In this document: in pieces, positions 56,169 through 64,000 of the stretch
Layout of the letters: every line of letters starts with the position of its first letter
Numbering within the stretch: the first letter of the stretch is position 1
Assembly: GCF_004214815.1 (NCBI RefSeq)
Contig: NZ_CP035926.1
Coordinates: 558,001-622,000, forward strand
DNA length: 64,000 nucleotides
Direction: 5' to 3'
Source of the DNA: Aliarcobacter thereius LMG 24486
GTDB taxonomy: Bacteria; Campylobacterota; Campylobacteria; Campylobacterales; Arcobacteraceae
The notes under the pieces: model-generated
Database searches by the model: none
Told to the model about the DNA's origin: nothing
Seen by the model: the letters and a program-made list of their open reading frames with translations, nothing else
Translations under genes and position numbers: made by a program

Positions 56169-57947
56169 CTACTCTAATTCTGTAATATAGCCAAGTTCAT
56201 AAAGCTTATCATATATATTACTTACAATTCCACCAGTTGCTCTACCACCACTTTCTCCATGTTCAACAATAACTGTAACAACATATTTTGGTTTTTTATA
56301 TGGACCAAAAGTAGTTATCCAAGCGTGTGATCTTTGATAGTATTCAAGTTCACTCTCTTTCATCCTTACTTTCTCATCTTGAGGAATAGTATAAACTTGT
56401 GCAGTACCAGTTTTTGCAGCTATTTTTACTTTTGATTTAATATATCTTCTAGCAGTTCCAGATGATGAATTTACAACATCATACATAGATTCTCTCATAA
56501 GATCTAAATGCTCTTTTTTAAAATCAAGTTCAATAGGTTCTTCATAAGCTTCTTTATTTAAATGTGGTTTTGGTAATTTACCATTTGCAAAATAAGCTGT
56601 AAATCTTGCTATTTGTAAAGGAGTTGTAAGCATATTTCCTTGACCAATTGAAGTAATTACAGTCTCTCCAATATACCAAGGTTCATTAAATCTTCTCTCT
56701 TTCCACTCTTTATTTGGATTTATACCTATGAACTCATTGTCTAAATCTATACCTGTTTTTTGACCAAAGCCAAATTTATCTAAAGTTTGAGAAATTTTAT
56801 CAATACCAACTTTTAAGCTTCCTTTATAATAAAAATCATCACAACTTTTTACAATAGAATTTTTAAAATCTATATGTCCATGCCCTGATAATTTCCAGCA
56901 TCTGAAGTTTCTATTTCCAATTTCAAGTCTTCCTGTACATGTTACATTAAAATTTTCAGGAATAGCATTTTCTAAAAATGACATTGCAACGCCCATTTTA
57001 ATTACAGAACCAGGAGGATAAAGACCATTTGTAATTTTATTTGTAAAAGGGTGATTGAAATCATTTCTTAAAACATCCCATTCTTTTTGAGAAATACCTT
57101 TTACAAATATATTACTATTATATTCAGGGAAAGATGATGCTGCTAAAATCTCTCCATTTGTCGAATCCATAATAATTACTGAACCACTTTTATCTTTAAA
57201 TTGTTCTTGAAGAAATTTTTGAAGTTGTATATCGATTGTAATTTTAACTTTATTATCTGTTGAAGCCTCTTTTTCATCAATTATTTCAAGCTCTTTATTG
57301 TAGGCATTTACTTTTACCTCTTTATAACCAAGAGTTCCTTGAAGTTTTTCATTATAATATTTTTCAATACCACTTTTCCCAGTAATTTTATTAAATCTTG
57401 CAACTTCATTATTTTCAATCTCTTTTTTTGTAGCTTTTCCTACATATCCAATTATATGAGTTGCAAGTTCATTAAAAGGGTAATGCCTTTTTGAAGATAA
57501 TTCAACTTGGATATCTTCATTGCTTTGTAAATAAGTAAATTTTGACAACATCTCTTCATAAGATATGAAATCTATAAGTTTTATAAACTCATGATTATAA
57601 GGAGAGTCGTTTTTTAGGTACTCTTCTCTTAATATATCTTTATTATATTCAGGTAGATATTTTATAATATCATCTAAAATTGAGTCTAATTTTATTCTAT
57701 TAGAAGAAGAACTTAAATGAGGTTTTATATTAATTGAAAAACCAATAAGATTTAAAGCAATAGGAGTATTGTTTCTATCTTCTATAATACCTCTTATAGG
57801 CGCTTTGAATGTTTTTTTGATATAGTTATTTTTTGATAATTCTTCATAATAAGTATTTGATTTAATTGATAAAAAATATATTCTAGTAACTAAAATAAGA
57901 GCAAAAACAATAATAATAATAAATATAATATTTAATCTAGTTTTCAT
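56169..57947 (-). CDS. mrdA: penicillin-binding protein 2 (elongation transpeptidase)
   Basis: 592 residues, class B PBP for cell elongation. Membrane anchor (about 5-25), dimerisation domain (about 45-215), transpeptidase domain with SxxK in YPPGSVIKMGVAM (Ser about 314), an SxN-type motif KSCDDFYY where Asp replaces Asn, and KTG in AAKTGTAQV. It overlaps the upstream small membrane-protein gene by 4 nt, so it is translationally coupled to it and to the envC-ftsXE block. Confidence 0.95.
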   Translation of the reverse strand: MKTRLNIIFIIIIVFALILVTRIYFLSIKSNTYYEELSKNNYIKKTFKAPIRGIIEDRNNTPIALNLIGFSINIKPHLSSSSNRIKLDSILDDIIKYLPEYNKDILREEYLKNDSPYNHEFIKLIDFISYEEMLSKFTYLQSNEDIQVELSSKRHYPFNELATHIIGYVGKATKKEIENNEVARFNKITGKSGIEKYYNEKLQGTLGYKEVKVNAYNKELEIIDEKEASTDNKVKITIDIQLQKFLQEQFKDKSGSVIIMDSTNGEILAASSFPEYNSNIFVKGISQKEWDVLRNDFNHPFTNKITNGLYPPGSVIKMGVAMSFLENAIPENFNVTCTGRLEIGNRNFRCWKLSGHGHIDFKNSIVKSCDDFYYKGSLKVGIDKISQTLDKFGFGQKTGIDLDNEFIGINPNKEWKERRFNEPWYIGETVITSIGQGNMLTTPLQIARFTAYFANGKLPKPHLNKEAYEEPIELDFKKEHLDLMRESMYDVVNSSSGTARRYIKSKVKIAAKTGTAQVYTIPQDEKVRMKESELEYYQRSHAWITTFGPYKKPKYVVTVIVEHGESGGRATGGIVSNIYDKLYELGYITELE

Positions 57948-58372
57948 AAAAATATTCCAAATATAATTATGTCAAGAAAAAAAGCTAAAAGTAAAAATAG
58001 AATAATATATGTTGAAATATTATAAAAAAGTGTAAATAAAATTAGCATTCCAATGTAAAAAAATAGAATATATAAATAGTTATTTAATTTATCTTGCTCA
58101 TATTGAGGAATTATAAATAAGTAAATGAAATATGCTATTAATGCAAGAGAAAAAGGCTTTAATCCCATATTTAATTCAACTATTAAAAAAGCAAATAAAA
58201 TAAAAGCAAATGAGTAATAATACTCTTGTTTTAAAGTTCTATAAAAAGCTATTGATAAAATACCAGCAAAAGGTAAAATTATAAAGAAAGATGATGCAAA
58301 AATAGATATGAAAACTAAAGTAGAGATAAATACTACTAAGAAAAATGGATTATCTAAACTATTTGTTGACAT
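57944..58372 (-). CDS. small integral membrane protein, MreD-like
   Basis: 142 residues with about five hydrophobic helices and almost no soluble part. The position, directly before mrdA with a 4-nt overlap, is where mreD lies in many bacteria, and the size and topology fit. The sequence itself is too featureless to prove it. Confidence 0.55.
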   Translation of the reverse strand: MSTNSLDNPFFLVVFISTLVFISIFASSFFIILPFAGILSIAFYRTLKQEYYYSFAFILFAFLIVELNMGLKPFSLALIAYFIYLFIIPQYEQDKLNNYLYILFFYIGMLILFTLFYNISTYIILFLLLAFFLDIIIFGIFL

Positions 58373-58382
58373 AAATTACCTT

Positions 58383-59639
58383 TTAAATCTTGAATAAATC
58401 TTTTGGATCTATATATGCACTATTTTTTGTAACTTGAAAAGTAAGATTTGAATTAACTCTTCCTACAACACTACCTTTTTGTATCCATTTTCCAACTACA
58501 ATATTTGGAGCAATATCATCTAAATGAGAATAAACAGTGTGAAGACCATTTGAATGTTGAACAATAACAACATTATCAAGAATTCCAGCATTCTTCTTTG
58601 CATAAACAACTTTTCCATTTAATACAGAAAAAACTTTAGAGTCTTTTTCTATTGCACTTAAAACAATAGATTCATTAAAAAGTTTTATTTTGTAAACTGG
58701 ATCATAATATGTACCAAATAGTTTCTCTACTTTAAAAGATTTTAAAGGAGCTATTGTTTTTTGACCTTTATATTTTACAATTTTTACTCCATCAGTTGAA
58801 GAACCAATTTTTCTAACATCAAGGTCTAAACTTTTTGCAAATTCCTGATTTCTTGAATCTTTTGTTTGAGCTAAAGATTCAGCTTTTTTAGCCTCACTTA
58901 ATCTTTGTTGTTCAGCTTTTTTTAGCTCTTCTTGTTTTAAAATTTTTAAATCAGCAAGAATTGAGTTTAATCCATCTTGTTGATCTAAAACTTTTTTTAA
59001 CTCATTTTGATAAGAATTATGCTCTTTTTGAAGATTTGCTAAAGATTTTGTATGAGTTGATTTTAAATACAAAAACTCATTTTTCTTTTTTTCTCTTGAA
59101 ATAATATAACTATTTAATCTATCTATCTCTTTTTGGTTTTGCTGAGTATTTTTTGATAATCTATTATAATTTTCGTTTATTTTAATAATTTTCTCTTTTG
59201 AATAATCAGATAAAAGTGAAAAAATTTCATTATCTATTATCTCTTGTAAAGACTCTTTTGAAGCTAGATTAAGTGCCATTGATACAGAAAACTCTTCTAT
59301 AATTATATTTACAATTTCATCTTCACTCTGTTTTTTTTGGATAATTAAATTTTTTGTATCATTTTGTAGCTGGTTTAATTTCTTTTCAGAGCTTTCAAGT
59401 AGACCTTGATGAGTATTTATATCTTTAGTAATATTTGAAATATCTTTTTCTAATGTTGCAATATCTCTATTTTGCTCTTCAATATTTTTTGCAAGAATTT
59501 TCATATTTTCATTTGCACTAGCTTCTTTTTTTTGATTTGAACTCAATTGTGCTTGATTCTGTTCTATTTTTTTATCAATATTTGAAGCATTTAAAAAAGA
59601 TAAAAAAATAGTAAATATTAAAAAAACTATTTTAGTCAT
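58383..59639 (-). CDS. envC: EnvC-like murein hydrolase activator with degenerate LytM domain
   Basis: 418 residues. Signal peptide (about 1-18), a long coiled coil (about 20-240) with NKSN-type charged heptads, and a C-terminal LytM (M23-like) domain (about 300-415). Of the four zinc ligands of active M23 enzymes only the His in VYSHLDDI is clear; the first His/Asp pair region reads LFNESIVLSA and the HLHFE motif reads NLTFQV. So it should activate amidases rather than cut murein, as known for E. coli EnvC. It follows ftsX with an 8-nt overlap, and FtsEX is the known partner of EnvC. Confidence 0.88.
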   Translation of the reverse strand: MTKIVFLIFTIFLSFLNASNIDKKIEQNQAQLSSNQKKEASANENMKILAKNIEEQNRDIATLEKDISNITKDINTHQGLLESSEKKLNQLQNDTKNLIIQKKQSEDEIVNIIIEEFSVSMALNLASKESLQEIIDNEIFSLLSDYSKEKIIKINENYNRLSKNTQQNQKEIDRLNSYIISREKKKNEFLYLKSTHTKSLANLQKEHNSYQNELKKVLDQQDGLNSILADLKILKQEELKKAEQQRLSEAKKAESLAQTKDSRNQEFAKSLDLDVRKIGSSTDGVKIVKYKGQKTIAPLKSFKVEKLFGTYYDPVYKIKLFNESIVLSAIEKDSKVFSVLNGKVVYAKKNAGILDNVVIVQHSNGLHTVYSHLDDIAPNIVVGKWIQKGSVVGRVNSNLTFQVTKNSAYIDPKDLFKI

Positions 59640-60450
59640 TATCTATCTTGTATTTTAATAGTGTTCCAAATATTGTGCATAAAGATATTATAAAAGCAAG
59701 TGCAAAAATCTTTAATATCTCTATTTCAAGATTTATCTCTATATTTACAATATCTTGCAATTCAAAAGGAAAAATAGCTTCAATATTATTTGATATATAT
59801 ATTAAAAATATAGATGATACTAAAAAAGCTAAAAAAGAGCTAAGAAAAGCCTGTTTTATAATTGATGAAGCACTATAAATTATAGATGCACCATGAAGTC
59901 TTAAAATTGATATTTTAACTCTATGTTCGTGAAACCAAAGTTTTATCTGTTTTGCCAATATAATAACAGCAAAGATTGTAATAATAATAAATAAAGAGAA
60001 AGATATTGTGCTTAAAATTAATAATAAAATATAAACTTGACTATGATTTTTATAGAAAATCTCAACAGTTTTTACACCATTTTTACTAAGAAGTGTTTTT
60101 TTAATTTTTTCTAACTCTGTACTTGTAGGAAAATTCTCCAAATATAGTTGATAAAAGTATGGAAGTTTTGTTCTTAAAAGTGTAATTGAACTAGAAGATA
60201 GATTAGATTTAATATTTTCTATTATCTTCTCATTTGAAAGTAGCTTTAAATCACTTACATTAATACCTGCAAGTTTTCCAAAGTCATCTTTTTTTAATTC
60301 TATTTTTGAAACTACAACTATTGAGTAATCTTTAGATATTTTACTTTTGTAATTATCTACAATATTTGTAATTAATAGATATATACAAAATGCTATAAGC
60401 ATAGATAAAAGAGGTATGAAAAATGCAAAAGTAGCTTTAAGAGACTTCAC
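59632..60450 (-). CDS. ftsX: cell-division protein FtsX
   Basis: 272 residues, four membrane helices: helix 1 (about 8-28), a periplasmic loop (about 30-130) that should bind EnvC, and helices 2-4 in the second half (SLFIIITIFAVIILAKQI, AFLSSFLAFLVSSIFLIY, LAFIISLCTIFGTLL). The motif EHRVKISILRLHGASIIY is typical. The start is GTG at 60450, overlapping ftsE by 14 nt. Confidence 0.9.
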   Translation of the reverse strand: MKSLKATFAFFIPLLSMLIAFCIYLLITNIVDNYKSKISKDYSIVVVSKIELKKDDFGKLAGINVSDLKLLSNEKIIENIKSNLSSSSITLLRTKLPYFYQLYLENFPTSTELEKIKKTLLSKNGVKTVEIFYKNHSQVYILLLILSTISFSLFIIITIFAVIILAKQIKLWFHEHRVKISILRLHGASIIYSASSIIKQAFLSSFLAFLVSSIFLIYISNNIEAIFPFELQDIVNIEINLEIEILKIFALAFIISLCTIFGTLLKYKIDND

Positions 60451-61099
60451 AAATAGCCCCTTCTACTATTGAAAGTTGTCTATATTTTATTCCTAAATGT
60501 CTAGGCACTCTATGAGTTACAACTACAATAGTAATTCCTAGTCTTTCATTTGCACTTTTTAATAAATTCCAAACAACATCAGCTGATGTATCATCTAAAT
60601 TTCCTGTTGGTTCATCTGCTATTATTATTTTTGGATTATGAGCCAAAGCTCTAGCAACTGCTATTCTTTGTTGTTCCCCACCACTTAATTGATTTGGATA
60701 AGAACCTTTTTTATGATAAAGCTTTACAAGTTTTAAAAGATCATCTGCTTGTTTTCTTGAAGTCTCTTCTATATAGTTATTTATTTTTAAAGGAACCATA
60801 ATATTATCTTCAATTGTAAATTCATTTATTAGTTTATAATCTTGAAAAATAATTCCTATATCTTTTCTAAGAGTTCTTAATCTATTTCCTCTTATTCCAA
60901 CTACACTTTGTCTAGCAATATTTAGTTCACCATGACGAATAGGAAGCTCACCATAAAAAGATTTTAGAAGTGTAGATTTTCCGCTACCACTATTTCCTCC
61001 AATGAATATAAATTCACCTTCTTTTATAGAGAATTCACCTTTTTTTATAATATATTTATGATTATCATAAGTAAGATATAAATTCTTAGCAATAATCAT
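60437..61099 (-). CDS. ftsE: cell-division ATP-binding protein FtsE
   Basis: ABC ATPase, 220 residues. Walker A GGNSGSGKSTLL (about 34-45), Q-loop IIFQDYKLI, signature LSGGEQQRIAVARALA, Walker B IIIADEPTGNLD and the switch His in VVTHR. With FtsX it transmits division signals to the periplasmic EnvC-like protein. Overlaps trmB by 4 nt. Confidence 0.94.
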   Translation of the reverse strand: MIIAKNLYLTYDNHKYIIKKGEFSIKEGEFIFIGGNSGSGKSTLLKSFYGELPIRHGELNIARQSVVGIRGNRLRTLRKDIGIIFQDYKLINEFTIEDNIMVPLKINNYIEETSRKQADDLLKLVKLYHKKGSYPNQLSGGEQQRIAVARALAHNPKIIIADEPTGNLDDTSADVVWNLLKSANERLGITIVVVTHRVPRHLGIKYRQLSIVEGAICEVS

Positions 61100-62286
61100 T
61101 TTTTTAAAATCTCTTTTAATTTTTTATGAGCAGCAATATTTGAACTAGTAGGAAGAGGCTCACCTTGATAATAAGATAGTTTTCCATTTAAAATAAGTAT
61201 ATATTTTGTAACAGGTCTATCAAAATTACCCATAGTCACTTTTATTAAAGCAGAATTATTATGATTTAAAATATAATAAAGCTCCTCAATATGTACAAAA
61301 TATTTTTTAATAATAATTGCTTTTAAGAAAGCATGTTCAAAAAAATTATCTACATTTATTTCAAAATCAAATGAAAAGTCAAAATCCAAATTTATATCTT
61401 TATCTACAACTTGAGAAGTAAGAATTACATCATAGATGTTTTTCCCTTGTTTTTTCCATCTATCTTCATATTTACTAGAAACTTCAAGCTCTTTATTTAC
61501 ATCAATAGAGATTTTTGCTTTAGGAAGATTTGTTAGTAAATCTACACAAAAATCAAAATATTTTCTACTATCAGATCTTAATTCCAAAGTTCCATCAAGT
61601 TTTAAAACTCTTAGAGCTTCACTTACAAACTCATTTGAATATATTCTTCTATGTGGTTTCTTATCCCAAGGAACAGGGAAATGGACATATATTTTTCCAA
61701 CTTGATTTGATTCAATAAACTCCATAAAAAGTCTTGCATCATAATTTACAACTAAAACATTTGTAATATTTTGAAGTTCTAATTGAGTTAAAAGTTGTTC
61801 TATTGATGGAAAATGAATTTCAAGTCCAATAAAAACTTTATCCGGATTGTTTTTTGCTTGATAAAGTAAGTGTCTTCCACTTCCAAAACCTATTTCTATT
61901 ACAAGTTCTTTTGTTGTTTTAAAGTCATTTACAAAATAGTCAATCTCTTTTAAGTATTTATGTTCATGCTCTTTTTTCTCTTTTAAGTTTTTTGTATTTT
62001 CAAATAAGATATCACTATTTGTTAATTCTACATAAGAGTTAAGAGCAGATTTGATAAATGATACAGGAGATATTCTAGTTGTTTTATCTGATTTAATTAA
62101 GAAATTATCATCTTTATCTTTTATTGTAAGTAAAAACTCTTTATCTAAATTTTTTACTGCAACTTTATATTCAGTTTTTCTTGATTCATCTTTAGAAAAA
62201 CTTTTTGCAACAAATAAAAACTCATTTTCTCCTTTTTTTGTAGGAGTATTTATTAAAATATTTTTATTGAAAACTATATGGGGCAT
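61096..62286 (-). CDS. trmB: tRNA (guanine-N7-)-methyltransferase
   Basis: Methylates G46 in the tRNA variable loop. 396 residues, much longer than the about 240 of E. coli, as is usual in this phylum. An N-terminal extension of about 120 residues precedes the SAM motif VIEIGFGSGRHLLYQAKNNP, followed by FIGLEIHFPSIEQLL and KIYVHFPVPWDKKPHRRIYS, the TrmB signature. An extra C-terminal domain of about 110 residues follows. Lies between flpA-like and ftsE, as in Campylobacter. Confidence 0.93.
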   Translation of the reverse strand: MPHIVFNKNILINTPTKKGENEFLFVAKSFSKDESRKTEYKVAVKNLDKEFLLTIKDKDDNFLIKSDKTTRISPVSFIKSALNSYVELTNSDILFENTKNLKEKKEHEHKYLKEIDYFVNDFKTTKELVIEIGFGSGRHLLYQAKNNPDKVFIGLEIHFPSIEQLLTQLELQNITNVLVVNYDARLFMEFIESNQVGKIYVHFPVPWDKKPHRRIYSNEFVSEALRVLKLDGTLELRSDSRKYFDFCVDLLTNLPKAKISIDVNKELEVSSKYEDRWKKQGKNIYDVILTSQVVDKDINLDFDFSFDFEINVDNFFEHAFLKAIIIKKYFVHIEELYYILNHNNSALIKVTMGNFDRPVTKYILILNGKLSYYQGEPLPTSSNIAAHKKLKEILKK

Positions 62287-62287
62287 G

Positions 62288-63553
62288 TTACTCTGCTATT
62301 GGTAAAATTATTTTTGCTTCATTACTTGGTTCAGATACTAAACCAAATTCATCTATTGCTTGAACACTATAATTGTATTCAACACCACTTACAACATCTT
62401 TATCTTCAAATCTAAAACCTTTAATACCTTTTATAATTAAAGTATCAGATATAAATATATTTTTCTTCGTTTTTTTAATTATATTATAAGCCTCTGCTCT
62501 ATCATCTGCTTCTTTCCAATTTAAAATAGCTTTTTTATCCTGAATTTGTGCAAGAGTTAATACAGGTTTTGCAGGTTCAATTAAAGATTTTCCTCTTACA
62601 GAACTTACATCTTCAGTGCTTTCAAGCTTATCTTTATCAACAGATATTATTTTGTAATAAAAAGATTGATTATCTTTTTTTAATTCATCTGTATATTCAA
62701 CAATATCAGATTTTACTCTAGCAATTTTACTAAAACCAATTTTCTCATAAGAGCTTCTATAAATATCATAATAAATCACATCTGAAGAGTTACTCGCTTG
62801 CCAAGATAGATATATTTTTTTAGGAATATTATCAGAGGCTTTTAAATTAGAAACAGGAAGAGGAAGACTTTTTGTTGTTGCTTCTAAAATCTCACTATGA
62901 TTTGAATTAATATTTTCAAAAGTATAAGCTATAACTTTATATTTATAAGTTGTTCCATCTTTTAATCTTGAATCAATAAATTCAGCTGATAGTCTATTTC
63001 TTATTTTTGAGCTAACACTATTCCAATCTTTCGAACTAGGATTAAATCTTTCTACTTCATAATAAGCAACTCTTTTATCTGGATGTGGTTGCCAAATTAA
63101 TTTTACTTGTCTTGGAAGATTTGATATTGCTTGTGCAAATTTTACCTCTTCAAGTCTTGGAAGTGTTTGTACTAAGTATGCTTTTGTTGAAATTGATTCT
63201 TTATTATCTTTTAATTTTAAAGATATTTGATATATGTATTTTGTGTTTGGTTCAAGATTTTTATCTACAAAATGAGATTCAAGTCTATTTTTACCTGAGT
63301 AAATTAGTTTTAATTTAGTCTCATTTTTATCAGCATTTGCTCTATAAAAGTTATAACCTTCAACTCTTGGATCATCAACTCTTTTCCACTCAAATCCAAT
63401 TGAAGTCATAGATGGAATTGAGATAATAGAATCATAATTAACTGTCTGAAAAGTTTTATCTACTTCTGTTTTTTGATTAAATAGTGTACTTGAACAAGAA
63501 CTAAAAAGTAGAATTAAAAGTGTCAATAAGCCTATTTGTATCAATCTTCTCAT
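62288..63553 (-). CDS. flpA: FlpA-like lipoprotein with fibronectin type III domains
   Basis: 421 residues. Signal peptide with lipobox LFSSC (Cys20), then four fibronectin type III-like repeats (about 45-130, 135-230, 232-325, 327-420), each with the pattern of a Trp, Tyr pairs and a final sheet. The second repeat contains WQPHPDKRV (154-162), close to the WRPHPDFRV site that binds fibronectin in Campylobacter jejuni FlpA (Cj1279c). The gene neighbours (rlu upstream, trmB downstream) are those of flpA. ATG at 63553 has AAGGAG 7 nt upstream, inside the end of the rlu gene. An adhesin role is inference. Confidence 0.85.
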   Translation of the reverse strand: MRRLIQIGLLTLLILLFSSCSSTLFNQKTEVDKTFQTVNYDSIISIPSMTSIGFEWKRVDDPRVEGYNFYRANADKNETKLKLIYSGKNRLESHFVDKNLEPNTKYIYQISLKLKDNKESISTKAYLVQTLPRLEEVKFAQAISNLPRQVKLIWQPHPDKRVAYYEVERFNPSSKDWNSVSSKIRNRLSAEFIDSRLKDGTTYKYKVIAYTFENINSNHSEILEATTKSLPLPVSNLKASDNIPKKIYLSWQASNSSDVIYYDIYRSSYEKIGFSKIARVKSDIVEYTDELKKDNQSFYYKIISVDKDKLESTEDVSSVRGKSLIEPAKPVLTLAQIQDKKAILNWKEADDRAEAYNIIKKTKKNIFISDTLIIKGIKGFRFEDKDVVSGVEYNYSVQAIDEFGLVSEPSNEAKIILPIAE

Positions 63554-64000
63554 CTATTTTCTCCTTGGAAAAATTCTTATTTATAAAATCTTCTAAATCT
63601 TGTGGAATATCTGCTTTAAAACATACTTTTGTTTTTTTTATAGGATGAATGATTTCTAAAAAATATGCATGTAAAAAAAAACGATTTATTTTACTTAAGT
63701 TACCCTTAAATCCATATAAAGAATCTTCAAGAATATGACGGTTAAGTGAGTTTAGATGCACTCTAATTTGGTGTGTTCTTCCTGTAAAAAGTTTGCAAGC
63801 AATAAACTCTAGCTTTTCATCAAAAGAAGTTTCAAGTTTCAAAAAAGATGTTTTTGCATATCTTGCACCATCAATTACAGCCATTTTTAATCTATTATTT
63901 GGATTTCTTCCAATATCTTTTTCTACTGTTAAATTATCTTTTAAAGGCATATCAATAATAGCAATATAGTATCTTCCAACACTTCTTTCTTCAAACTGTT
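63501..64000 (-). CDS. RluA/RluD-family pseudouridine synthase (5' end outside the window)
   Basis: The last 166 codons are visible. QFEERSVGRYYIAIIDMPL, GARYAKTSFLKL, CKLFTGRTHQIRVHLNS (family motif), LEDSLYGFKG and FLHAYFLEIIHPI are typical of large-subunit rRNA pseudouridine synthases. The catalytic Asp region lies beyond 64000, so the subfamily cannot be fixed. The C-terminus extends about 17 residues past the usual end and overlaps flpA by 53 nt. Confidence 0.88.
   Translation of the reverse strand, partial: QFEERSVGRYYIAIIDMPLKDNLTVEKDIGRNPNNRLKMAVIDGARYAKTSFLKLETSFDEKLEFIACKLFTGRTHQIRVHLNSLNRHILEDSLYGFKGNLSKINRFFLHAYFLEIIHPIKKTKVCFKADIPQDLEDFINKNFSKEKIDEKIDTNRLIDTFNSTF

Noticed and set aside
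1..64000. CRISPR arrays or cas genes
   Set aside because: No regularly spaced direct repeats and no Cas motifs were seen on either strand.

Overview
The window looks like chromosome of an Arcobacter/Aliarcobacter-type Campylobacterota (epsilonproteobacterium), close to A. butzleri. The DNA is very A+T-rich with A/T-ending codons. The gene strings hisS-tmk-coaD-ubiX, rplI-hslV-hslU, tatD-rlpA-kdsC-lptC-lptA-engB, katA-ankyrin and rluD/flpA/trmB/ftsE/ftsX match orders I recall from Campylobacter. The species call is inference; no rRNA or tRNA gene was found in the window.

Layout. 1-7528 (minus): one tightly packed operon read ubiX > coaD > radical SAM > phosphoribosyltransferase > tmk-like > hisS > speA > cysE > tauE-like. 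The three middle genes look like a foreign insert in a conserved operon. 7693-15912 (plus): a degenerate serine recombinase, rplI-hslV-hslU, a small receiver-like protein, tatD with an apparent ATT start, rlpA, hisB, then the LPS/Kdo genes kdsC-lptC-lptA, the GTPase engB and a short-form NAGS. 15919-17145: a membrane/zinc-ribbon protein of unknown role.

17253-27954 (plus): the S10-spc ribosomal superoperon (rpsJ to rplO, then secY, map, infA) behind a near-consensus promoter. It stops at infA; rpmJ, rpsM, rpsK, rpsD, rpoA and rplQ are absent. 28023-33425 (plus): a divergent UDG-family protein, a lipoprotein, aspS and a YgiQ-type radical SAM enzyme. 33455-34781: two different adenylate kinases back to back. 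34801-37067: a small accessory island with a MoaB/CinA-like protein, a CcdAB toxin-antitoxin pair, the wreck of a restriction-modification gene and a chloramphenicol acetyltransferase. 37062-45986: a PatB/MalY aminotransferase, two chemoreceptors in inverted orientation flanking alr and uvrC.

46097-48002 (plus): catalase with its ankyrin partner. 48044-53334 (minus): a tripartite RND efflux operon (tolC-like > adaptor > RND N-half > RND C-half) whose pump is split into two genes at the internal pseudo-repeat boundary. 53414-64000 (minus): an envelope/division block read rlu > flpA-like fibronectin-type lipoprotein > trmB > ftsE > ftsX > envC-like > small membrane protein > mrdA, followed by fliP and a PAS/HD-GYP sensor.

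Best candidates for something new: (i) the Tmk-like/phosphoribosyltransferase/radical SAM trio at 4222-6455; (ii) the split RND pump; (iii) the ATT-initiated tatD. No CRISPR array, insertion sequence, tRNA or rRNA gene was seen, and no gene-free stretch exceeds about 300 bases. The longest gaps are 17146-17349 (promoter and two hairpins) and 7529-7692 (divergent promoter region).
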